This document shows, piece by piece, positions 12,235 to 25,400 of a stretch of 64,000 nt of DNA; position 1 is the stretch's first letter, and every line of letters starts with the position of its first letter. The stretch is taken from contig JARWKL010000014.1 in assembly GCA_029961685.1 (NCBI GenBank), positions 26,943,137 through 27,007,136 of the forward strand, given 5' to 3'. Origin of the DNA: Aristolochia californica (lineage: Eukaryota > Streptophyta > Magnoliopsida > Piperales > Aristolochiaceae). The translations under genes and the position numbers were made by a program. Under the pieces are notes generated by a model. That model saw nothing but the letters and a program-made list of their open reading frames with translations, made no database searches and had not been told where the DNA came from.

Positions 12235-12674
12235 TGTTGAATTTATGGAAAAGTGAAATACTTCATTGACCTCAATAACTTGTTGTAATCAGAGTACATG
12301 AACCTCTATTTATAATAGAGGAAGGTAGTAGAGTCCAATTACAATAAAACTACCTTTGTCCCAATTACACCCAAACTCTAACACTTAAGGTAAGTCCTAA
12401 CATAATTAGGTAACTCAATATTGATAAAAGACAAATATAACTTAAAATAAAACTCTTCTTGGTCGTGACCCTAAGATAAAGATACTTTTGTGAGTCCTTC
12501 TTGATCTTCCAACTGATGTGATAAGGATGTCAGCTCTTGGTAATCATTGTGGGTCCTACTTCTTATGGTTTGGGCCCATCTTGTGGGCCTTCCTTGGTCA
12601 TGTGGCCCATCTTATAATAATCTTACATATGTGGGCCTTCCTTGGTCGTTTGGGCTTAATCTTATCTTCCAACA
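12235..12674 (-). repeat. Right LTR (5' LTR) of the copia-type element
   Basis: 440 bp, TGTTGAA...CCAACA, directly next to the primer-binding site at 12219-12234. Confidence 0.92.
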
Positions 12675-12679
12675 CGTCT

Positions 12680-13590
12680 CTCTTTTTCTCATTGTGGAAA
12701 GTAACTCTCTTATTTTTTGTATAAACAGTGTGACTCTTTTTTTCCACTCACCTTTCCATGTGGACTTCACACTTTTGGGCACATTCTTTGTGATCTTTTA
12801 CATGGCAATGATAATACTCATTTGATAGTGGAGTTCGAAAGTGCTTCACCCATAAAGGTATTGGATTCTGCATCTGAATTAGCCTGCCCTACTTCATCTG
12901 AAAAGATGCAGTGGATGATATGTGTCTATCTTTCCTATACAAAATAGATCGATCCATGTCTCTTTCAATTTTTTCCTGGGCTTTAGCATCTACAAAAGAT
13001 TGTCTAATTTAGCTTCCTTTCACTCTGCCCTTTCAGCCACTCACCTTCTCTGCTGTTCTCTTCTACTCTTCTGCAGTGAGGCTACAAGCCTCAGTGGGAA
13101 CTTCCTTTTCTCTCACTGGTATTTGTTCTCATCTTCACTTTTCCCCAAGCTGTTCCCTTACTGCTATCCTCTATTTTGCCTCTTCATCTGCTGATCTTGG
13201 TAAAAAAGGAAAAGCAAAGTTCTTATCAACTTCATACAGGGTAGTGTCAATGGAGGAATTTTCATTTATTGCCTATGTGGATGTATTCCCAGGGGCTGCA
13301 CTAATTACTTCTAGACTCTTAGACTGTTGAGCAGGAAGTTTAAGTCTTGAAGTTAGCCTGCTGTAATATAAAAAGAAGAGGAAATTTCATTTATAATCTT
13401 TTCTGAGAGTTGCATTTGAATGTGCATTATATTCGTGGGCCAGCATATTCACTGAGTCCTTAATTGACCCAAAAGCCCTTATTAACAGAAATGATATATG
13501 CCGCAGCAAATAGTAAGAAAGACAGAGAACAGTGCAGGCATCTTTTATCTTCTGCAACACAGTATGGAAGGAAATGGAGCAGCAGAAAAC
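12680..13590. other. No gene seen between the copia-type element and the LINE
   Basis: I recognise no protein. A stretch near 12830-12920 resembles one near 9880-9965 on the other side of the copia-type element (both contain GGATTCTGCATC followed by a diverged match). This suggests an old local duplication, of low certainty. Confidence 0.4.
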
Positions 13591-13595
13591 AAATG

Positions 13596-15165
13596 TTTTT
13601 TTTTTTTTTTTTTTTTGATAAAGATGTATTTATATATAAACAATTTACAAAGGAAGAGGGAGCAGCTCCCTCACAACTAGAGATTGCAAGGACGCTCCCT
13701 GCTTGGCTAGCACATCTGCAGCCGAATTTGCAGATCTCGGAATGTGAGACCAAATACAAGAGTGGAGTGAGGTAAAATCTAAAATCTCTCGAAAGATATC
13801 CCAATGGTGCCAAGTTGGAGGGGAAGGACGTTCACACTATCCAATGACCACCTTTGAGTCTCCTTCAATGTGAATGGGACCACTGCAGTTGTCTCTGAAA
13901 ATGCGAAGCCCGTTGAGTAGGCTATAGACCTCAGCAGTTGTAGAATTAGAAATGCTTAACGGACCAGCATAAGAGAAACATTGATTGCCAGATGGATCCG
14001 AAATAATTCCCCCAAAACCAGCAATCCCCAGATTGCCGAGAGAAAAGCCATCAAAATTCAGCTTGAGGTATCCAGCTTCTAGGGGTCCACTCCTGCATTA
14101 CTGGAGCCTTGATCCCAACGTGCATTCTAGCCAAGATATTCCAATTTTCACAAATAGAGGTTCCTTTGAAGGAGGAAAAAACCTTCTTAGTTATAAGCCA
14201 AGAGGATATTTGCCCCGACACCCTGTTCGCTACTCTTACCTCCGATTCACTTTTAGCATCGAACCGCCTTCGGTTGCGTTCATTCCATAGCCCCCACAAT
14301 ATGAAACTAGCACAGGCAGATATCATTATTTTTCTGAGACCCGAGAGGGGGAGGCCAACGATCGACTTGCTGAAGGAGATCAGATCAGCTGATATGCAGA
14401 ATTGCAGCCCCATCTTGCCTAGAACAGAGGTCCACACATACCATGCAAAGGAGCAATGTAGGAGAATATGACTGACAATTTCCGCTTCAATGCTGCATAG
14501 AGGACAGAGGGGGTCGATAGTTGGGTGTCCCCTTTTACTAAGCACATCACTTGTGAAAATCTTACTTTGGCAAGCACTCCACATGAAGAATTTTATATTT
14601 GGAGGTGTACAAAGACGCCATACAAAGTGAATATCATGCTCCCTTTGTGTCGAAGCCCAACCATTAATAAAACTGTATGCAGATGAAACTGAAAATTTTC
14701 CACTTTTGTCATGCCACCAAATAAGTTTGTCCTCGTTGGAAGGTCTCATTTTGACAGAATTCAAAGTGTCCAATAAACAACTCGCTTCCAAAGCCTCTGA
14801 GTCTGACAGGCCCCTTCGAGGGTGTAGTTCAGGCTCCCCCTCCCCCCCTCAAAAGCATCAGCAACTGACATCTCCCTCTGTGTAGAGAGGAGGAATAGAT
14901 TCCTGAAGGAAATCCGTAATGGCTCTTGCCCTGTCCACAAATCATTCCAAAATTTAAGCAACCGACCATTTCCGACTTAGAATCTTATTGCTGAGGAGAG
15001 TTTCTGGAGCAATGGGAACAATGATCTCCATATTGAGGACAATGCTCTCCGATTTCCACCAGACATCCACCATGGAGAGCTCCAACCCAACTTTGCTCGA
15101 ACCATATCCTTCCATAGATTAGAAGAATTAGTGTTGAACTTCCATAACCATTTCAAGAGCAAAGC
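13596..15165 (-). mobile_element. 5'-truncated LINE (plant L1 type)
   Basis: A T run at 13596-13616 is the poly(A) tail of a minus-strand LINE. Reading leftward from 15162 come the end of the reverse transcriptase, a zinc-binding RT domain and an RNase H domain, the order of plant L1-like elements. The upstream endonuclease and RT core are missing. The 5' limit is uncertain, and no convincing target duplication was found. Confidence 0.85.
13640..15162 (-). pseudogene. LINE polyprotein remnant: RT tail, zinc-binding domain, RNase H
   Basis: Minus-strand peptides in order: RT-distal WLWKFNTNSSNLWKDMVRAK (from 15150), LKFWNDLWTG (about 14960), then an open stretch of 246 codons (14791-14051) with the zf-RVT pattern: FSVSSAYSFI, WRLCTPPNIKFFMW, CPLCSIEAEIVSHILLHC and LWNERNRRRFD. 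After a frame change near 14060 RNase H follows: KLNFDG, TAEVYSLLNGL, EGDSKVVI and HIPRSANSAADVLAK supply the expected acidic residues and the late histidine. Frameshifts between segments make it non-functional. Confidence 0.85.
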
Positions 15166-15169
15166 TTAA

Positions 15170-16438
15170 TTCATTTCTTTTGTTTTTCGAATCCCCTTCT
15201 TCTACTTGAGATCTGTGATTCTCCTCGAATTTCTTCAAGATTCAAGTCAATCTAACTCTAGTCTTCAGAAAATATGGGGAAGATAAGAAACAATAAGGAA
15301 AACAAACCAGTTGATGATCCACTTCTATCTGTTCCTACAATTTCAGTATATAAAACAGATTAACATACAGAAGTAGAGAAGGTTTTGATGGGGACCGGAA
15401 GTTGAAGCAGATTATTGTTGCTCTATTTGAGGTTCAGCTAACTCCAGAAGTACAAGAATGAGGAGAGATGAATGACTATTTTTCTTCACCCTTCAACACT
15501 GATTTGTTTCTGTTTTTCTTTCATTTGGTTCATTATATGGCATTTCTGTTAGTAATTCCTCTCATTAGTCTCCATCGCCCGGTCCATCTATCTTCCTTGT
15601 CAGCTTCAGTTGAGAGAAAGAGCAACCAACTTAGCAGGCCTTTCATTTCTTCTGTTACTGTGGTGCTGAGATGGCTCCTGAAGTGGCAATTGAGTTGCAA
15701 CATCATAAATGAAAGATTTTGGTATTTTCTACACTCCCAATGTAAAGGATCTCTTGCACACTGGCATTCGTGCCATAGTCTCACATAAATTGAGTGACAA
15801 TATGACCTTGTAACTAAAGGAATTTAGAATTATTTCGATCCGAGCTTAGGATGCAAAACCTTTTTGTTAGAGCTGCACACCAATGGAAAGTGCTGCTCAA
15901 ATCTAAAGAAAATATGCCACCTTATATTTGAAAAACAAATGCATAATACGTTACCTTTTCCAAGGAGGAGCAAATGAAGTAAAGTTTCTAGTGGCTTGCT
16001 GCTGCTGCTGTTTCAACAGAATCCAAGAATGGTCACTGTCTACTGTTTACTGTTTAAACTTAGAGGTACTTTCGTCATAGAAGTTTCAGTGATTTTTTTG
16101 TGGCTATAATAGGCATTTGCTACCTTTTATTCCAATAGTTAAAATGTATAGGTAACCTTAATTCTTTGAGTGATGCAACTTGTAGTGGTTAAAGCATCCT
16201 GTTTATCAGTATGCTTGATGTTGCATGACTGTAGTTCGACATACATAATAGTCTGAGATGCTCCAATCCAAGATGATTGATTAATGTCCTACTTATATCA
16301 GCACTTTTTGACCTCTCGTTGGCCACTTTCACATTGCATGCGAGTTGTAGCTTCACATATTTCCAATTTATATTGGTAGACTGACCAGGATACCTTATTT
16401 TGGCTTCCCATATCTTTCTTCTGCTTTCCACATTCCAG
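15170..16438. other. Non-coding, probably intronic
   Basis: No conserved peptide seen. If the leader exons at 6.8 and 9.7 kb belong to the PAC3-like gene, this is the end of its second 5' intron, which finishes at CATTCCAG (16438). Confidence 0.4.
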
Positions 16439-16461
16439 TTACTTCTTCTTTGCCGTGGAAT

Positions 16462-19400
16462 ATGTCGGTGACTGGTCATTTTACAGTTCCTACCAAAACG
16501 GTCTCTGCTGATGTTAAGGTATCTCCTTCCCTCAGTTATGTTGTTTTGAAAATTCAGAAGTCTGCTTATGCAATTATTTTCTGCCCTCTATTGTTTCCCA
16601 TCTTTGATATGGCTAATAATGAAACCTACTGGTCCCATTTCAAAAAGGAATATTTTTTACTGGGTTTTGTCATTGTGCATAATCTGTTGGATCTCTTTCT
16701 AGGAAGTGAATTCATGCTTCCAGTTTGCTTCCTTGTTACTTAATTCAGAGAAGCAGGTAGTGTTGCACTATATATACATAACTATGTGGGTGATATAGCA
16801 AGAGAATCAAGAACCTTGATGCGGTTAATATATTTTTAAGGACAATTAATGCTGGAATTAGTAAGTTGCAATTGACAGAATTCAGTAGTATGCAAAATAG
16901 TTAATGGACAAATCATATTTGTGCCCTCGTTTGTTCATAACTCCCAATACATTATTAAAACAAATAATCAAACCCCTTATGATTGCTACTAACAAAGTAA
17001 GCAAATAACTGAATTAAATTCTAAGAATATAATCAAACATATCAATCCACCCCACCCCACCCCTTTAAAGAACCTTGTCCTCAAGGTTCAGCATAATTTG
17101 GAAAATGTGATTCAGAACGAGTCCTCTTCCTCCTATGTAGCATTGTTAGTTGGAAGGTGTTTCCAATGGATCAAAAGTTCCGTCCTCAAGCGATCGTCGA
17201 CTCTAACACGATGCTTTTTTAACACTTGGGCTGGTTCCCACAACAATTGTCCATCCAACGTCCATTGTGGCAGAAGAGGAGAAGTGTCAGGCATTTCCCT
17301 GCATTTGAATTTAGTTGAGAAACATGGAAAGCAGGGTGAATAATAGAAGATGCCGGCATCTCTAACTTCTAAGTCATCAGTCCCACATAGCCAATATCTT
17401 GAAAGGACCAAAATATCAAAATGTGAGTTTCTGATTTCAGCACTAAATAATGATTATCTGTTTGTAAGGTTGTAATTTCAAATAAACCCACTTACTGATT
17501 TGAAATTCCCTTTTAGTTTCTCAGCAAGCTTCTTCATTGTATTTTGAACAATGGCAAGATTGTGCTTTAAAAGCCGCAAAGTCTCATCTGGGCCCAACAA
17601 CTTGAACTTAAAGATCTTTTTTTTTTTTGGGGGGGGGTAGTCCCTCACATATAAGTGATCACTATAGGGGGTCCTTGTCATATACTGCTCGAAACGGAGT
17701 CATACCCATTGAGGAGTGAAATGATGTATTATAGCTCTACTCTACCATTTTTTTTTTTTTTTTTTTTTTTTGAGTAAAAAGGTGTGAAAGCTCTACTCTG
17801 CCATGGGAGAAATTTAATCAATGAGGTGGTTTAAAACTGGCAAAACTCTGCAAATATTTCTCGAAACCCTGATTAACCACTTTTGTTTGGTCGTCCATCT
17901 GCTGATAATATGTTGTGCTCTTTTACAATCCTGTGTCATGCAAGGTGAAGAATTTAGTCCCAAATTGACTGATAAAAATGGCACCTCTATTTGACACTAC
18001 GGTGCAAGGGATCCCATGGAGGCGGACAACTTTGCATAGAACAACCTAACGTGCAGTATATGGATGTTTGAGCTGCAAAAAGTGTGCGTACTTGGGGAGT
18101 TGGTCTACCACTTCAAAAATAACTAAATTGCAAGAGGCCTGCCAGAGATACACTTTTATTTTTGACTCTTTGACAAATATCACAAGCTGCCACACTTGCC
18201 TTTACATCCTTCATCATGTTGGCTGAAAAGAAAACTGACGGCAATCACTTATAAGTTTTGAAAGCACTCTCATGGCCAGTCCCCATTGTGTTGTGGAACT
18301 CATGAAGAATATAAATATATAAAGTGGAAACCGTAAGAAAATAGATGCGCCCTTTACGGAAAAGAAGATCATCTTGCCAAGAATAGTGAGGATAAAGATC
18401 TGGATTCTGGTGTACTTTATGAATGAAAACAAGTGTTTGAGTGTCGAAGTGGTACGTAGTCCTAATTTTAACCGGAAAGTCCAAGTGTGATACCAGCACT
18501 AAGGTCATGTAGTCAACTATGTCCCGCCGAGATAAAGCATCCACAACCATATTGTCGAAACCCGTCCGACGCACAATCTCATATTCATATCCCATTTACT
18601 TCACCAACCATTGTTGCTATTGAAAGTGACACAATGTGCTGCTCCGATCGAAGGGACGTGTGGTTTGTCAAAATCTGAAAACACTGCAAAAGGAGGTAAG
18701 GGTGCCACTGTGGTATTTCTTTCACGTATAATATCCACCTATTGGCCCCTTTGATGCCATGCTAAAGAATGATATAGGGCACCTCTCTTGATTGAGTACA
18801 CACCTACGCCAAGAACTGAAGCATCACATTCGATAAAAAAATTCTTAGAAAAATCAGGTAAAAAGAGTACCGGTTTGTTAAGTAAGGCAGACTTGAGTTG
18901 TTGGAAAGATTTTGTGTCTGCTGCGGTCCAAGAACATCCTCCCTTTTTTTAAATTTCTGTCAGTGGATGGGTAATGAGGCCATAATGTTTGATTAAAAGT
19001 TAACTTGTCAAACCAAGAAACACTTATAGATCCTTCACAGTTGTAGGAATATGCCAAGCTGCAAGGGCATCTAACTGTTCGGGGTCCTTAGACACCACAT
19101 CTGTATTAATAATGTGACCTAAATAGCCATAGAAGTCTCTCCAAATGAACACTTTGATTTCTTTACAATGATTGTGCCACAAAATATGCAACACTTGACA
19201 AAGATGATTGACACGATCACACCAATATATTATAATAAATAAGAGCACAAATTGTTGTAGATGGAATTCATCTACAAATTGAATGGCATGACTAGAAGTT
19301 CATAATGACTTACATGAGTTTTGAAATCTGTATTCTGAATGTTCGAAGGAACCATCCAAATCTGGTGATATCCAGAGCAAAGGTTGAGCTTAGTGAAAAC

Positions 19401-22400
19401 AGTTGTAGCTCCACGTAACTCGTCCAAAAGTTCCTTTATAACAGGAATAAAGAACTTGTTTTTACAATTACGGCATTCAGTTCCCTATAATGCACAAAAT
19501 CTCCACGTGTCATCCTTCTTTTGTACAAGCAAAGCTGGAGAAGAATAGGAGCTTTGGCTTAGATGAATGATGCCCATGTCAAGCATTTCTTTTACCAGTC
19601 TCTTAATTTCTATTTTTCGGATGTGCATATCAAATATGGGCACGCATTGGTAGGTGGAGCACTAGACTAATTGGAATATTGTGATAGACTGATTGGAATA
19701 CTGTGTTCAGTTCACTCACAGGGGAAAGTCTCTTTAGTTACTAAAATAACTCTTCAAAGTATGATAAAACTGGGGTGAGAGCATTGGGAGGTGCACATAC
19801 CCTACTAGCAATATGAAGAACTCTGTCCATTGTAAGGTAAATAGGCTCAATAATGGCAACCGTTGGAACTGCCTCAAGAGAGATGTCGGACCCCACAAAA
19901 TGTTGTCCAAATATTTTCTAGTGCACAATATGGTCTCTGTTGAGCTTTTGGTTTGAGCCCGGTTCCATTCCCAAATGATTAGTCACGTAGGAGGCCTATT
20001 ACTCAATCTTATAACCCATTAACTTTTTTTTTTTTTTCAATGTGAGACTTTTTCGATGGGTAGTTTAATTAAACTACCTTATCCTAGTTACACTAAAAGT
20101 CTAACTCCTTTAGATAAGTTCTAGAATAATTAAGCAATTGAACAAGAATAGAAGACTAATGTAACTAAAATACTTTTTGGCTAAGATTCTTCTACGGGAC
20201 TTCCTTTCGTATGACTCTTGTAGGATTCCGCCGTATGAATCATTGCTCTGTGAGACTTCTTATTATGAGAGTCATGTAAGACTCTTCCATACATGTTCTT
20301 CAATAGTTTCAATGATCAAATTCAAAGAATGGACCTGTGAACTTCCATCAAACAATGCCCAATGTGTGGTAGTCCAAGCATGAAGGCAGTCCCCTTGACC
20401 TGCAATATATACAATTCAGTAATGATAGTTGTCCCTTTATTTTTAACTCCACTTGTTTGCACATTGATGAACAAAAAAGAGATTAACTGTTTCCCAGCAT
20501 GACTCGAAAAGAAGTGGTAATCATGTGTTCCAAATTCAGCCTCTTTGAGCCCTTCCCACATAAAATTATGTGTTCTGCCACTATCTATTAAAACAACCAC
20601 CTCTTGATTTTTAATGGTACCCATCATCTTCATCATGTGTGGTCTTAATTTCCTGCAAGTGCATGAAAAGATACTTTTAAGAATTCTTCAATTACCTTGG
20701 CCATAGGTTCATCCTTCTGAATAATGATGATATTCACTAGCTCTGCATATAAATATAATTGATACCTTTTACACCTGTGGCCGGTCGAAAACTTTTTGCG
20801 GCAATTAAAGTGAAGGTCCTGAGCTCTTCCACTGTCCATTTCTTCTTGTGTTAATTTCCAAAATGGCTTTGCTCTCGTAATGGGTGCTGGACACTGTACT
20901 ACTGAACCAATGTTTTCATTTTTCTTTGGTGGAGAGGGTGAATTTACTCCCATTTTTTGTCTGCAAGCGCAAATTACATTAAGTTTCGAGTGTTTCTTCC
21001 TGCACGTTGGCTATTCTAGTTGCCTCTGCTGCAGACTTGGGAGTAAATGAACTTGCTGCAATTTCTCCTTGGAGAACCTACCTTCACTTCTTTAGGTCAG
21101 TCCTGGACCTGATTCAACAATCTTTAAAATTCTGCTTGATAAGCACAGCTGCAGTTGTTTGTTAGAGTTTTGGCAATGCTTCATGAAGATTTTCATATTC
21201 CTTGAGTCTGAATCTTGCACAAAATGTTGTGGTAAAATTCGCCCATGAGGGTTCTCCATTGTCCTCCTAATGACCATAGTACCACTATAGTTTTGCCCTC
21301 CTAGGTAAAAACTGGCTAGACCTACTCTCTGCCCTTCTTGAGTCCGATAGTAGTTGAAAAATTGTTCTACTTTCTTCACCCATTCAGTATGTTCTTCATA
21401 ATCTACATATTTCGGGCCATCGAGACTCATCATCCTTGTGCTAACACCCCCGTGATTGGGAACTATCTATTTGACCTACAGATAGAGCACCTCTTCGTTC
21501 CCTTTCTTAACTCGAGAGTCTCTCTTAAGAAGCTCTTGCATAGCTTCAAATTTAGTCTCCATTATTGGTGCCAGCAAGTCAGTCTTTGAGTTGGCAATTG
21601 TAAGCTTCTTGTCATACCCATCACTATGCTCTGAAAGTGGCTCCAGAGTGACTTGACATGGGTAAATGGGTCATGGTAATATAATTATATTGAACAATTG
21701 GTGTGCAATTCAACAAATTCCTGCTCAACACTTCCCTCTTCTTTTCTGTTCAAAGAAGAGAAAAAAATGTAAAGAAACTGAAACATCTCACTGTCATTGT
21801 GTAAACAGCCCTGCGCCTCAACCGGTTGAAGCAGTAAAGATTAGGGTTTCTCTCAAAACCCTCCTCCAATGCCCAGAGTTCCTGTGAGGAAACGTATTCT
21901 CCCGGTGGTTTGGGGTTCCATGCACAAACCAACTCATGACGACTGATTCTTTCAGTTGCTAAACTTCTCCTCAACTTCAAGCTTTGAAAATCCCATTCCA
22001 CAGTCCAAGAATTTGAACCGCTTTGATACCAAATGATACAGTTATTAAGGATGACTAATGTTGGCAATTGACAAATTTAGTAGTATGTGAAATAATGAGG
22101 GGATAATTCTGCCACTTCAAGAAGGCCTTGGGTCTCCTAAGTTCTGCGAGCAGAACAACTGTTTTTGGGGGAAAATGTAGCCTGCTTCTCACATGCCAGA
22201 TTGCTGCTTATATTTCATGTTACTGGACTAATTACACTTGTGCCCTTGCTTACACATAACTCTCCGATTACATAATTAAAGCAAATAATCAAACCCCTTC
22301 TGACCACTACTAACAAAATATGCAAATAACTGAATTAAATGGTAAGAAAATAATCAAAATGTATCAAGCAACTTGATAAACATAGAGAGTACTTGGAATG

Positions 22401-25400
22401 CAATTAGATATTTTGTGGTTGCAGGTACAAGGAAGAGTTAGAGAGAGTATTGCCTCTCAGAATCTCAACCAACAAATAAAAAGACTCCTTTAATTATTGG
22501 CTGCAGGGGAGAGGATGGGAGAGAGGTTGGGGAAAGCAGTGAGAAAAACCAATTAGCTTCCAAATGTCATTGTATGTTTTGTAACTACTGCATAATATTA
22601 AGCAGTACTTATTCCCCATATTGTTGATAGTGGTGGGTGCGGGTCGGGTTTTTGAAATCCCACTTTGTGAACTTGGTCTGAAACTTGTCCTCATAAAAAC
22701 ATGTCACGGGTTCGGAAATCCATTCCCATGCCTACCTCATAACAGGTTTTTAAGGGGTAGAGACAAAAAATAATAAATTATGAAATTGCACATAACCTAC
22801 AACAGTTTGTTGTAAAAATCTATATATATATATATATCAATTAAATTGACCTCTCCCTGTCCCATATCTGAATGTGTTTTTGCTTTCTCTCCCCAGCCCC
22901 ACCAAAATTTGGTTAGGTCGGGTCGATCGGGTTAGTTGGGTTCCCCATTTAACCCAACTCATGCCCACCCCTAATTGTTGAGCGTGCACTAGGTTTACTT
23001 TATCAACTCACCAACTTAAGTCGATGATAGGAATGGTAACTTTATCTGTTAAGACTTGAAGCCCCCCTAATTTATTATGAGAAGTCAGACTTGCGTGAGT
23101 TGTGGGAGTTATGGAATCTAAGATGCATGCAAAGTCAAGACTTGTGGGACAACACCAGGAGCAGAGTTGCGTGACTTGAGATGACTCATCTTACTTGGCT
23201 GAGATTTCAAGCAAGTCAGACCTCTTTTATTTTGTCCAAGGATCCTCAAAATCTGAGATTATGCTCAGGATGTGCAATCATGACTAGGAGAATACATGAT
23301 ATTAGTGGTATATCTTAATCTGTACTACTATACATATTACACTGTTATGATTGACTTTGCAATAGATGTTCTGAAACACTTTTTTTGGAATATATGTAAT
23401 TAAATGACCTTTTACTGTGATTATACTTTGTTTATCAATCTATTCAGAGAAACCAGTGTGAGGAAAACTTTTGAGATAGTAATAAAATCATCCACGCGTT
23501 GAACGAACGACGTTCACATCATAAAAGAAATGAATACAGCACAGAAGGTGAAGATTCATAGATTAAATGTGTTCCCAAATCAACCCAAAATCAAAGATGA
23601 ATAAAAAATTGTTGTTATTATGGACTCATCTTTCATTAACCCCAACTAATATCTGCTTTTATTATGTTTGAATAATCCATATGTGCTTCATTGCTGAAGG
23701 CTTTTGGCCATACCAATGAAGGTCTTCTCTGTAGGATGGTTTTGCTCAAATTTGGAGTTATAAGGATTATTGGGCGTGAATGAACATGTGTCTGATGTAA
23801 ATTATTTGAAGCATGTAATCTCTTCTCTTGCTTTGTGTTCATATGTAATCACCAGCCTTCCCCTCTCTCTGTTTTAGGGGGGGTCACTTTGTATTTCTTT
23901 CTTCTTAATGAAATTAATGAAAAGAAAAGAAAAGGAGTAATAAGTGCATCATACCTAATCCAAGTGATAGGACACCAATGAAAATGGGTTTCTTGAAGCC
24001 TGTAGGAAAAGCCATCTCATATCCAAGTTTCATTGTACTTTACCAAAGAAGGCATGGTGTTTCTTGCATGAACTGAACCACAATAGTACTCTCTGCTTTC
24101 TCTAATCAATATTGAACTTGAAGAGTGGAGTTACAGCTTCTGCTGTTTTAAACCAAATGATTTTAATTAGTGCTTCAGCTGAAAGCCTTGACTTTACCTT
24201 GTTCATATGCCTGCTTTTTTTGACAAGGTAGAACATTTCTCTTTGTTTCAGGGAAATAAAACTGATATTGTGATCAGCAGTTATGATGATCATTTTTTGG
24301 TGAGTCCTGTATTCAGGTTTTTCTTCACCTTTTCTTTTACTGGGGAAGGGAACAATTTGAGAGCTGTTCTTAACATCTGAAATGACCTCAGGTTATCGTG
24401 ACCCAGATAGGAAGTATGGGAACAATCTTGTATGCCAGGTAGAGCATCTTCCGTATTTTATAATGAGTTCAATGTTCTGGATATCATATGTAGCATATTT
24501 GCCTGTTTGGGTCAGGGTTTTCCAACCTGGAATTGGAACCCGACCCTGGGTTCTTGAAAACCTGGGTCAGGTCAGCCATGTCGGGTTGGCTCAACCCGAG
24601 TGCAGAGCTGGACTCAGGTTAATCGGAGGGGACAAGGGGCAAGTCTGCGAGTCAGACCCACAACCTGAACCTGCCCCGTTAAAATCCTTGTCCGCCCAGC
24701 TGAGTCGCAGGTTGACGTGCTGGGTTGGAAAAACATGGTTTGGATTGGCATTTGGATGTTATTTTTGCACTTCCATGTAAGTATTTCTTTTTAACTCATT
24801 ATAGCCCAATCCCTAGACATGAACCCAAGACCCACACCAGAAAATTTCCCCATGTGGTCATTGAGTCGAAGGCCAAATCACTCCATAGAACTACTTCATG
24901 ACTTACATTAGCAAGATATTTTTGCTTTCTAATTCTCTATCTTTTGAGCACTAAAAATATTGAAGAAAAAAATAAAAAGTAGATGTACAAGTATTATGCT
25001 ATCAATAGTAAATATGTACCTTTGAATAAGTCAACCCAAAACAAGCCCTTAGTTTTTCAACATTGCAAGACTTAAAAAAATTTCTGTTTCTTCATTTCAA
25101 AAAATAAAGAATTTTAGCATAATTACCTTTTCAATAGGGAATATTTTAACAGCTTGTGTTAGCAGAATTCTGGTACCAGCTTTATTTATAACTGCTTTTA
25201 GGATTTCACTTGAAGAGGATTCAACTTCTTGCCTCCCCTGCTTTTAGGATTTCACTTAGAGAGGAATCTACTTCCTGCGGACAACATGAAATAGAGATAA
25301 AGTCCCACTGGATTAGTTCACTCATAAAGTGAAATTTGTTTCAAGTGTTGTGTTGCTTGTCCATAAGGATGTATTATTTCTTGTATTCTGGAAACCTGTT

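Larger units (their letters stand above)
9977..12674 (-). mobile_element. Non-autonomous copia-type LTR retrotransposon
   Basis: Two 440 bp LTRs (9977-10416 and 12235-12674) start TGTTGAA and end CAACA. The element is flanked by a perfect 5 bp target duplication CGTCT (9972-9976 and 12675-12679). On the minus strand, a primer-binding site TGGTATCAAAGCAGGG (12219-12234) abuts the 5' LTR and matches the initiator-tRNA-Met 3' end, as in many plant elements. A polypurine tract, CTTGAGGGGGAGTG, abuts the 3' LTR at about 10417-10430. The 1.8 kb interior has no gag, protease, integrase or RT that I can recognise, so it must have been moved in trans. The tract and LTR style suggest copia. LTRs differ at roughly 15 positions by eye, a fairly recent insertion. 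Confidence 0.92.
16817..22366 (-). mobile_element. Decayed Ty3/gypsy LTR retrotransposon in a PAC3-like intron
   Basis: Two diverged LTRs (16817-17044 and 22034-22366) share ends TGATRC...TATCA and several blocks, e.g. AAATAATCAAACCCCTT and GCAAATAACTGAATTAAAT. On the minus strand a primer-binding site TGGTATCAAAGCGG (22018-22031) lies two bases from the 5' LTR, and a polypurine tract (complement of CCACCCCACCCCACCCC, 17047-17063) abuts the 3' LTR. Between them are gag, zinc knuckle, protease, RT/RNase H and integrase in the gypsy order. All frames are broken. No clear target duplication is visible, consistent with age. Confidence 0.9.

Noticed and set aside
13460..13813. Open frames of over 100 codons on both strands around the T run
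   Set aside because: They cross the LINE poly(A) tail and encode homopolymer lysine/phenylalanine.
13591..15940. Target duplication of the 13.6 kb LINE
   Set aside because: AAAACAAATG recurs at about 15930 and GAAAACAAA at about 15298, but neither site fits a clear 5' end; left unassigned.
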